Shown: positions 34,201-46,200 of the stretch, piece after piece | How the letters are laid out: every line of letters starts with the position of its first letter | How positions within the stretch are numbered: position 1 is the first letter of the stretch | Source: Ciona intestinalis | Taxonomy: Eukaryota; Chordata; Ascidiacea; Phlebobranchia; Cionidae | DNA: 64,000 nucleotides | Assembly (NCBI RefSeq): GCF_000224145.3 | Contig: NW_004190421.2 | Location: forward strand, 1-64,000 | Reading direction: 5' to 3' | Notes under the pieces: generated by a model | What the model was told of the DNA's origin: nothing | The model's database searches: none | The model's input: only the letters and a program-made list of their open reading frames with translations | Made by a program: the position numbers and the translations under genes

Positions 34201-37200
34201 TATAAACTCACTTACACTTCTATTTTAAATATAGAGGAAATTTTAGGCAAAAATATTTAGCGTAAATAAGTGATGTATAGTAGGGTGGGTGAAGATGGGA
34301 CATCTTTTCATTATATTTTCTTGTCTAAATTGGTAGTAAAGAAATAACATTTAAATTAAAAATGTATCCTTACAGCTCCAATAGACCGTTGCTAATTGTT
34401 TAAAACACGACTAGAAAATGTGAGACATTATGTGGTAAAGGTTCCATCTACCCCCACCCCACTAAATATGTGGCACAGTTTTATAAATTTCCATACACTT
34501 CCAGTTTAAATATCTAAGACAATTTTAAGCAAAAATATTCAGCATAAATAAATGATATAATAATATTTACATCAAAAATATTTTTGAGTTGGCCGTTATA
34601 AATCAATGATAAAATTAAACGCAAATTCGGTCGTAAACCTCATGACAATGTACACAGCTAATACCCCGTACATACTTGTGCTTAGCAACATCAGCCTAAC
34701 AACTGATCTAATCTAAGTGTGTTTCTACGAACCTCTGTTAGTCCATTTTACTTTCTGTTCCAGCAATTAGACAACTTATACACCAAGTTAAAAATAAATT
34801 CCATTATTTTAAACTTAATTGACTTCTTCTATTATGTCTAAAATATTGAATATAAATATTGTTAGATTTATTACCAAATAAAAATTACACAATTAATATT
34901 TAAGTTTACCAACCTAATCAATAAGAATATTTTTATAAACATTACATGCAAACATGCTACAAGACTCCTCTACTAAAGTAACAGTTTCTAAATCTTAATA
35001 TTTAACTTAAATTTGTTACAGAATTTCAGTATGTAATTATTTATCTACATATACTATATAAATGTAAAATACTTGGTAAAACTTCCAATAGTAATTAATA
35101 AAACAACTATATGAGAGTTAAAACTAGTTTGTGCACAAGTTGTATGTATATTTACATTTTAATATATAGTCTTGTATATTTAAGATCACATATCTGACAC
35201 CTTGTGCGTGAATTCTTGTCAACTAGTTTCATATTTAAGCAGACGACACAGTATTTATAATAACTGTAATACTAAGACATTGTTTTGTAACAAAACCAAT
35301 TGTTAAAAATTCCACTATTATGATTACTATTGTTAAAACATAAACCCAATTATGATGTAACTTCATGTGCGTAACAATAGCAATGTATTACGTAACAATC
35401 AATTGGGTATCATAATGGAAAATTAGATTTAGTTGATTTTAGGGAAAAATCTATATTTTTGCTGTTCCGGTCAAAATGATCAAGTGAAGTAGCTTGCACA
35501 TATGATTGTACCTTGGATTCGAAGGTTAGGCCAGGTAGGGTAGTGGCCTACGTGACAAAACCTGGTCCATAGGCTAAATATAACTGGAGTTAGGGCCACC
35601 TTGACCACAAAATGTATTCGTCCGAACAAAGTAAACACACCCTTGGTGGTTGGTAGTGTGCAAACATAAGGATAACCCTACGTCGGCAGTATGCAAGTTT
35701 TATGTGCCCTGAGCATATAAGTTTAACCTTGTCTGGATGATAGGACAGTTTGAAATAAAATGCCCAAAGCTGGGCTGGCCTGTTGCTGGCCATTGAAATT
35801 GGTGGGACGGGATTTGCTCCCAGACAATCGAAACTCCTCCTACGCGGCTCTTTCTATTCTCTTTCGTTCTCTTTAATGAGCACGTGCACCTTGACAGTGG
35901 ACACACGTCGGCTCGCCAACACAGTCGTCTGATACGAAGTGAACGGCTTAAATTTCATTTCTCGCTAAAAATGTAACGTAGGAAGCATGGTAGGCGCCGA
36001 CACTCGGGATACTATTACAGATCTATCAATGGTTGAGTTGCTAACGATGAACGGAAACTGTTGATTAATTTACCGGCCTGTCAGCGCTGTATGTTGTGCA
36101 ATGTGGCGAGCCACGTCGAGAGGGTCATCCAGTTAAGTGTTGTTTAACATAAGCTAGGGTTGTCGGGTTATTGGTGGGAGCAAACATCGCGCGGGGTCAA
36201 GGCGCACCTTGTTCTCTTTCTTTCTCTTAGAGAGAGGTGCTTATTGCGAGGTACCGGACTTACGAATGGCCAGTGTTTGGATTTCATTGCCAATCATTTA
36301 AGACTTAAGTGCTGAAGGCTACGTACAGTATTGCGCTTCATCCGTATGTGATGCTTTAAGTTTATGAGCAGAGGTTGAAGTTGATGTTTCGTAGATAATG
36401 TTAACGTACGCTGGTCTGTAGTTTGAGATATCAAACGCTTGAAATGTTGGATGTTACTTTCAAAGCGACAGACTGGCCATGTTATTATGGATTTCAGACA
36501 TCCATGTTATCGCAGTTTTATTCGTGTCATTCCTATAACGTAGTTTCATACAATTGGCATGCTGTTTAATAAACAGGGTTTCTTGATATTAAGAGTAAAA
36601 TCAGAGTAGCTGGAACTTCATCATGTGCGTCCATATGTTGATAGATTGGGCAGGATTGCATTTATGTTAATGCTTATTGAACTGTGTGTGTGAATTGCTG
36701 TTGAGTTTTAAACGGGGGTATGTAGTTCATTGTTAACGTTGCCTGTGCCTCCATGGCTGCTTGTTTGATTTCGTGTTTAATTGTTATAACAATTAAATGT
36801 GTGTCGTCATACAGAATAGGAATTGTTCGGTCACTGTGCGACACGAACCGTCTGTGTTGCATTGAAGGGTCGTCACATCTCGAGGAAGGCAGGAAGCCAG
36901 TATAGGAACCACGTGACTGGAAAGACCGGGCTTTGTAGCAAATGATGAAGGGACAGTTTGTACATGAGTGGCCACCTTAGCAACATGAATGTAACTTCAA
37001 TCGATTATGGAAGGTTCGGGCCCGCATTGCCAGGTCCCAAGGTGCAACTTGGCGCCGAAGTGACGCCGCCCGGTACGCAGTGTGCACTTGAGGTCGCGGA
37101 GAAAATGCAGGACCAGGATATTGAACCGTGGCCGGGAGGGGAGGGATCAAGAAACTCTGCGGGGAATGAAGCCTCCGATTCCCGGGGAGGAGCCAAGTTC

Positions 37201-40200
37201 GTCTCAAACCCAGCTCAGCAGCAGCGACAAAATAATAAACTAACATTTATCGTAAACGGCATCGCAGAAAAAAGGCGACAGACGCTTTTTGATGACGACA
37301 GAGAACAGAAATCGCAGGCTTTTATCGGCGTGACGTCATCATCCATAACGTCATGCGTCGATAACGAAAGATTTAAATCCAACCGACGAAAACAGAGGCC
37401 GTATAAGACCGTCCGGTGCTCTACGGAAAGTCCGCCTCCGAAAACCGGTGAGAAGAGACATGACTTGGGTGTCATCTGGTTTGATTTTAAGGCAAAACTG
37501 TCGGATCCATATTATGCGGCTCATGCGTTAGCGTTTGTTGATATTACTGCAAACCGGAGACGGTGCTGTTTCCGGACACGGGGTCTGAACGTTTGACGCG
37601 CCTTCGTTGCTCTGTATCTAACACTGCGACGTGTGGGCGAGATTAAGATGGCAGCGTCTCGATTTTGTTCCTAAAAATCATATTGTAGGGTGGGGGGAAA
37701 TGGGACAGCTTTTCATTCTATGTTCACATCCTATTTAAACAAAAAAACATTCTATTATAAAGCCGTACTCTTTTACAGACCTTTGTTAATTGTTTAAAAC
37801 ACGATCAGGATATTTGGATATTATGTCCAAAGGTGTCCCGTCTTCTCTCACAGTAATATATTTTTCGTCTTTCACGAAATTTCAATTTTTTCCAGAAAAT
37901 GAAGACGTTTCTGAGGTTGAAGATTTTATCACTTGTGGGCGCTGTAGGAAAACTTACCCGCTCCCTGCCATCGCTGACTTTATACAGGTGTGTATGACGT
38001 CATAGATATGTGTATGTATTTATTATCACTGTCGAGTTATATATATACACCACGCATTGTGTTAATATACCTCCTGCCCGCTGTCGAGGTATTTAGTTTG
38101 TTATGGAGAGCTACGACTGTTAGTTTCGACAACTGACTTGAATCAACTGTGTTGGAGCAACGTTACTATTCATTTGTATACTGGGTCCAAATACTGTTAA
38201 GAAACCGGCTTCCTTGTTCCCAACCGAAATCGTAGCGACCAAGTAAACACATTGCACGGGTATCAGGTTCTTTACATTAAATAGAAATTTGACCACGTCT
38301 ATTATTCCTTTGGATTTCTCGGCCAGACTAACGTTGCTCCATGGTCGCTAAGTGCTCGCGTTTTTGTTAAGTTACACATGATGGGCTCTGTTGTCTTTAC
38401 AATGAGCATGAGGTGTATGAATACACCATGTGTGTCTGGTTAATAAAAAGACACCCATGGTATAACTTGCCAGTGAGCATGAGGTGTATGAATACACCAT
38501 GTGTGTCTGGTGTATAAGAAGACACTCATGTTATAACTTGACAATGAGCATGAGGTGTATGAATACACCATGTGTGCCTGGTTAATAAAAAAGACACCCA
38601 TGTTATAACTTGACAGTGAGCATGAGGTGTATGAATACACCATGTGTGTCTGTCGTATAAGAAGACACCCATGTTATAACTCGACAGTGAGCATGAGGTG
38701 CATTAATACACCATGTGTGTTTGGTGTATACGAAGACACCCATGTTATAACTGAACAGTGAGCATGAGGTGTATGAATACACCATGTGTGTCTGGTGTAT
38801 AAGAAGACACCCATGTTATAACTTGACAGTGAGCATGAGGTGTATGAATACACCATGTGTGCCTGGTGTATAAGAAGACACCCATGTTATAACTTGACAG
38901 TGAGCATGAGGTGTATGAATACACCATGTGTGCCTGGTTAATAAAAAAGACACCCATGTTATAACTTGACAGTGAGCATGAGGTGTATTAATACACCATG
39001 TGTGTCTGGTGTATACGAAGACACCCATGTTATAACCCGACAGTGAGCATGAGGTGCATTAAACGCCAAGTGTGTTTGGTGTATAAGAAGACACCCATGT
39101 TATAACTGAACAGTGAGCATGAGGTGTATGAATACACCATGTGTGCCTGGTGTATAAGAAGGCACCCATATTATAACTCGACAGTGAGCATAAGGTGTAT
39201 GAATACACCATGTGTGTCTGGTGTATAAGAATACACCCATGTTATAACTCGACAGTGAGCATAAGGTGTATGAATACACCATGTGTGCCTGGTGTATAAG
39301 AAGTCACCCATGTTATAACTCAACAGTAACAGTAAGCATGAGGTGTAGAAACACAAAATGTGTGTTTGGTGTATAAAAATACATTCATGTTATAACTTGA
39401 CAGTGAGCATGAGGTGCATATTAAATAAAACGGTTAACATTTTAATTTTTTCTCAGCATAAACAACTATGCAAAGGAATTTTGGACGAAAATTCCACAAA
39501 CCACGTGGAAAAACGTCACAGTACGTCTGTTATGACGTCAGAAAGGGGTGTGCAAGTGAATCTGGTTGGATGTCCACTATCTGACGTCATAGCGTCAAGA
39601 GTAGTTTCGCCAAGCGACCGACCAATCACGTTTGACCTCAAGAATGACGTACATAGTGACGTCATCAGCGGTGTTCAATTCCAAGGTAGTTTTTCTTATT
39701 TTATTCATTTAAATACGATAGCGGAGATCAGATTAATTAAAACAACGCAGAGAAATAAATTAGGCGCAAAGCAACAGTCGTTAAACAAGCTATGGGTGAA
39801 AAAAGTTGAATAAAACTTGCCAAATAAAAGCGTGGCCGCTAAACCTACAATACGGTATAGCTTAACTCATATTGCAGTTGTGTTTTTATTGTGTGAAACA
39901 TTTTAACAATGAAGAGGAATAATTTACATACAAACTTGCATGATGGGGAGTTTGCTGAACGAGTCAGTGTTGCGTTATCTATGTAATAACTGGAAAGTTT
40001 TCGTGTAAATTTTTTAAAGAATATTCAAATATTTCAATCGCTAAGTTATAGTAGTTTGTGGTAAGATGGTCCATGTTTTTATTTAATTATATGGTAGGTC
40101 GGTAGTAAACAAATAATATTTGCACAATTTTATAACCGTATTCTAACGTTGTTAAATGTTAAAAGCATGATTAGAAATATTGGATTTATGTGCTAGCGGT

Positions 40201-43200
40201 ATCCATCTTACCCCACAGTACTATATAACAGATATTATGTGCTAACGGTATCCATCTTACCCCACAGTACTGTATAACAGATATTATGTGCTAACGGTAT
40301 CCCATCTTACCCCACAGTACTATATAATGACATTACTTGGTCGTTTAATACGTAGCAGTCGATAAATTGGGCAACGCGCATCGCGCCGACAGCTTGACAA
40401 GCATTGTTTAAAAAACAAAACATTTATGGCGTAATAATGATTGTGTTTGTATGAAATGAGTTTTGAATTAAACAAATATGGCGGTCCTATTGGTCGTCAA
40501 TGCAAGGTGTTAGATGCGGTGGTTATGCAGCCATATCGTTACTTGGTAGATATTTAGCAAGCGGACCACACCGCTGCAATGGTGGCTGGCGATCGTTGTA
40601 TGTTCCGCAAGTTCAAGTCCATGGCGTGTGTGTGCGCCACATTTTGGTCACTCGCCAGCGCTGCTCCTATTGGCCCGCGAGCCCCCGCGTGACGATAAAG
40701 GCAGCTGCCTGTTTTGCGGTCAGCGGTCAAGAGAGAAGGACTTATCCCGCACACACACCTCATGCGCGGGCGAGCACATACAAGCGCTCGGGGATCGCTG
40801 GCCAGACGAAACAAAACGCTTCTTGTTTGTTGTAACGCGCCTCGATAGCTCGCCCAGCCCGTTCGGACTGCCCGCGTTTTTCCTTCTGTCTGGTACGTGA
40901 CCGTTCGACGCGACCCTATCCGATTACTCCGCCGTCCTACCCTGTCCACGCCATCCCATGTTCGTGGAAACAGCCATTACTTCTGGAGAGACGTCTGCGC
41001 TTCTGACAGATTCTTATTTCAATGCAATATACTTAACAATAGAAATGCCATGATGGCAACACAGTCTATTTCACATCAAATATCTCACGTTGTTTAGTGT
41101 TTGGACCATTATGTGTCCTGCTGTTGTTCATACCAGACATGATACGATAAGCATATATATTGCCTTTGGTAATCGCATGGCTGACGAAATGTTGGTATTT
41201 CTAAAATCTATGTTAATTTAATGGCAGGAGATTAATTGAAAAATATGAATATATAACTTTAGATATATAACTTTATATAACTTTAGTCATAATAAATATG
41301 TACAGCTATATTTAATATAATTATATATATATTGTTGAGTCTAAACTACATCATCAAGTTTCACTGCTTTTTATCTCTTTGCTTTTTTAACCAAGCAACT
41401 TAACTGTTTTCATCCTGTGAAACTTAACTGTTTTCATCCTATGAAAAAACCCAAATACCATAAAGCAACTTAACTGTTTTCATCCTATGAAAAAACCCAA
41501 ATACCATAATAACGGACCAACATATGCGTGTGTTTCAATTGGTTGCATTTAAAGTTGCATTAGCCCACCTTTAATAAAGATTGCTGCACAAGTAGGTTTG
41601 CACGGCTCGCCACTGCCCGCCCAACTTTGTACACGATGTAATGACGCCACAAACTTGCTTTGTTTAAACTTGCCGTTGGCGATGATTAACCTACGTTTCA
41701 TTCAGTGCATATTTCCCACCAGTGAGGATTGTAATCAAAGGTTACGATCTAATGAACCTCATGCTCGCTGTCGAGTTATAACATAGGTGACTTCTTGTAC
41801 ACCAGACACACATGATGTATTCATACACCTCGTGCTCACTGTCGAGTTATAACATGGGTGTCTTCTTATACACCAGACACACATGGTGTATTCATACACC
41901 TCATGCTCACTGTCGAGTTATAACGTGGGTGTCTTCTTATACACCAGACACACATGGTGTATTCATACACCTCATGCTCACTGTCCAGTTATAACGTGGG
42001 TATCTTCTTATACACCAGACACACATGGTGTATTCATACACCTCATGCTCACTGTCGAGTAGAATCAGACATTTGAAAATAAGTTATCTAATTTTACTTC
42101 ACCACCCAACAACGACAAATAATATTGAATTGTTCGTTTCAGATGCGCAGGGGAATCCCCACAACCAGGAAAACTACCGGTGCAGGGAATGTTCGAAAGA
42201 ATTCACATCTGCAGCTTTCCTGCTACAGCATATACAACACACACATGGTGTGCGTTTGCCGCCACCTAGCGAAAAGTATTTTAATTGTAGCTCGTTATCG
42301 TTATGGCGTTAAAGTATAGTAGGCTGGGGTAAGATGGTCCATGTTTTTATTTAATTATATAGTAGGGTGGGTAAAATGGGACATTGTTTTTATCCTCCCA
42401 TATGGTGGTAAGCAAAGAGCATTTAATAATAATCACAACTGTTTATTAGTAGGTTCATAACCTACTAAATTTACACAATTATATACCCCTATCCTCACGA
42501 CTGTTCGCGTGAGAGAGGAATTCTATTGTTTGTCATTATGATGTCCCACACCCATTGGCCATTATATTTTATTATGACGTCGCACACCCGTTTGTTTAGC
42601 AGACCCCGCTTCCCACCCCCGCTTGAACGACGTCGGCTCTCACCCGGTCAGTTACCAGGGCAACAACTCCCCAATGATGACAGAGTGACGCAAGACATCC
42701 CGATGACGTCACCAAGTTATAGTTTCATCAACCAATGGCTTAAAGCCGCGTCGCATCGACCCCAACATGACCCCATACCCACCAACCCACCTGACCCCCG
42801 ACTTTACCAAACAGCAGCGGCGATCGCCCTCGCATCAGCGGCAGCGGGGAGGGGGCCAAATTACACCCAGGAATTCACCCAAGGACCCACCCCAGTCGAT
42901 AATTTACCCCGAAATACCCCGTCCCACCTACCGGAAGTAACGGGGCGACATGATTCAACGTCATATCCGCTTTCCCCGCTCGAGATCCTACAGAACATGA
43001 GTAATGTCAATTACTCGGCTCGTTTGCGCCGTCTAGCGTCACAAACCAAGAGCCCGCTCCCCCATATGGAAATGACGTCACCAACCAACCCTCGACCCGG
43101 GAACACTGCGACTAGCTTAGCTGGCAACACTGCGCCAAGCGCCGAACCTGGTTTTTCCCTCGCTCAGCGACCTTTTCTACGACGTAAGACGGGAAATGAC

Positions 43201-46200
43201 GTCACGAACTCTGACGTCACGGATGGTGACGTTGCCGGTGACGTATTCACTTCAAATAAACCGCGACTCTCGTTCGGGGAAGCGCGAGTTGTAGCGAAAA
43301 TGAGGAGACGGGTGAAGGCATGCGATTCGTGCGGAAGGGGTTTTCCCCTAAGTGCGTACCGCAGGGTTAGGGGTCGGGGTTTTTACTGTAGGGGGTGCGA
43401 AGTGAAAAAGTTTCGGGAACGTAAACGAAGTTTGAAGAGGGTTGAAGTAGTGGATCAAAGTGGAAGATCAACTCCTAATAAAGGTGATTATAGATAGATA
43501 TGTTATATTTATGTATATGTGTGTTCTGTGTGTTTGTTACATACAATATATGCACTGTTGCTGCTAATCACAGTGTGGGTAAGATGGATGCCGTTAATAC
43601 ATGATATTTCCTGATCGTGTTGAACAATCAACAACGCTGTTTTAGAATCGTGAGAATGCGGTTATATATTTCTTTAGTGACGTATTATATAAATGTCAAT
43701 ATTTATACCAACAAGTTACATTCATTGTAACTTGTTAGTTGACACGAGGTGCACGAAACAGGTCAGCCATGTTATAACGATTTTTAACAAAACAATTCAT
43801 TATAAAAAATCACTTTTTCTCAGAAATCAAGAATGGATCGTCCGCGTTTAACTCGGACGACGATCCAGCGACACCTAGCGTCGATTCTACAGAAGGACCA
43901 ATCAGCCGGTTAGTGGTGACGTAATTGAAAATGACGGATGACGTCACACGCTCGTGGTTGCCTTGTTATTGTGCTGTACATTAACAGGCATTTATTTTCG
44001 TATTTTGGCTTGAAAACGAAACATACGTATTGTAAATTTTTGAAGAATGTTATAATTCTGACTTAATTAAGCATAATTTGCAAAAGATGTTTCTGTTGTT
44101 TGATTTCAGACTTTTTCACATTTAATTTTGTTATCCCTTTAACATCGACAGCAAGCATAAGGTGCATTACAAATTAAAACCCAATATTCCCCGCAGGGCG
44201 ACCTCACCCGGACCCACAGACGATCTGCTTCCATTAAAACGCTGGCACTCCGATAGTGACCTCATACGTGATGACGTAAGGACCTCATCTGATGACGTCA
44301 TCATACACTCGGCACCGGGCACCCCATTGTACAGTGATGACGACACGGTTTTCGTCAACCGGGGTTTCCCCAATGACGTCATGACCCTTGACCTCACTCC
44401 TCTCCCCGACAAAATATTACCGAGTAACGTCATAATGGACAGGAGGAAAAGAGAAAGAGCTGAGAGCGAGGGTGGGATAATAAAGAGAGTGAAAAGCGAA
44501 CCTCACTCCCCGAGACTATTCTCTGACCCCATGACGTCACGATCAAAGTTTGAATTTTTCGAATTTCCCTCGACTCGTGACGTCATCAGTCGTCAAAACA
44601 GCGATATGACGTCAGAGAAGAGCGCCGTCAACCGGTCGTTATCTTCCCCCATCGTAAAACCTGGTAAGACCATGTATAGACAACATAAATGAGTAGGATC
44701 TTAACATAATGTGTTTATCTACATACTTACGTTGCACGGTGGCTCCCTGCCTGTGGCCCATAGCTCGTCGCTGCTACCATTGTGGGCGTATGTGTCCTTG
44801 GGCGAAACACTTAGTGGCAATTGCTCCAACCCAGTGGTCACTAATGAGTTGTCCAAATTGTCGGCCATACGGAAAAAAACAATCACCCACGGAGTTACAT
44901 ACGTGGTAACTTGTAAGCGGACACGAGGTGTAAAAACAGAACAACCGTGTTATAACATCTGTTGTTGTCCCCCCTGCGAGGAAAAATAAGTTACATTCAT
45001 ACATTCATACCATCAAGAGTTGTAACTTAAATGTGACAGATGTCAACCAAGTTGGTGGCAACCAAAGGCGAGGATCACTACCTGGCGTCTCGTCGCTAGA
45101 GGGAGCAATGCAGTTGAGTTTAACTCCTTCAGGATCACCATCTAACGGCAGATCGATGCGACTTTCTTCCACCGCTAGTAGTCGCAGTACACCACCAAGT
45201 GCTGGTAAATAAATATTACAATTATTGCGTGCATGCCTCTAAGTTGAACCCAAAAGGTTCGTTGTTACTGTTGCAGGCGTATGTGTCCTTGGGCAAGTCA
45301 CTTAGCGTCATTTGCTCTAACACAGTGGTCACTAATGTCTAAATTATCAGCCATACAGAAAAAATTAAACATTTTTGTAGAATTTCTGATTTCCTCTTTA
45401 CTTCCAGGTTTACCCCCGTATGGGGAACTCCCTGCGCCCTTGTTTTCGTCATCGTTCCAAAACCCAGTTACCGTGACGACATCGCAACGACGAAACTCAG
45501 TCAGCCAAATCAAGATTAGTGACGTCATTGGGTCACGCATCGGCGAATACCAGAACGCGCTCGTGTTCGAACGCATGCGACAAGCGATGGCGTCTGACGT
45601 CAGAGGTGGTGGGATTCCCCCGCCCTCGCCCAATCAGATGCCGTATAGGATGCCTTCAACCCGTAAACCATGGAAACCATGGGCCATAGATCGTCATGGG
45701 TGACTAGTCAGAGTGGTGCGTCACACTCCCCAAGGAATGGTGGTAGGAGCGCATTACGTAGCAGGGGGAGGGGATCGGTGAGGAATGACACGTGCCAGTA
45801 TTGCGGGAAGGTGAGAGGATGGATGAAACTTGTTTTTTATTTTCACATTTTCATCTTTGTCTCATGCACGCTGTTAAGTTTCAATATAATTTAAATCTTA
45901 GTAAAACGCAACTGGTTTGTCTGTTACTGATGCAACAAGATAAATTTATGTATGATAGTGAATGGGTTATTAAAAGTTACCACGTATGTAACTTATTTAT
46001 CCTTGCATGGCGGGGCAACGACAGTCGTTATACCATGGTTGTTCTGTTTCATACACCTCGTGCTCGCTTACAAGTTACCTTGTATGTAACTTTGTGATTG
46101 AATGTTTTCATGTATATAGCTGATAATTTGAACAAACCGTTTATGTAATGTTCTGTATAATTCACCTCATGCTCGTTGTCGATCTATAACATCTTCCACA

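Larger units (their letters stand above)
31225..37895. other. BCL11: BCL11 intron 1
   Basis: About 6.7 kb. It holds TA-flanked MITEs (32213-32345, 33305-33478, 34277-34470, 37683-37860), a 91-bp array (32618-32952), the candidate alternative first exon (36964-37447) and a long AT-rich stretch (34480-35450) in which nothing was recognised. A GC-richer patch at about 35800-36300 precedes the alternative exon. Confidence 0.65.

Noticed and set aside
40554..40949. 131-codon minus and 111-codon plus frames
   Set aside because: Mutually overlapping frames caused by high GC. No homology or splice context was recognised; kept only as a possible regulatory island.
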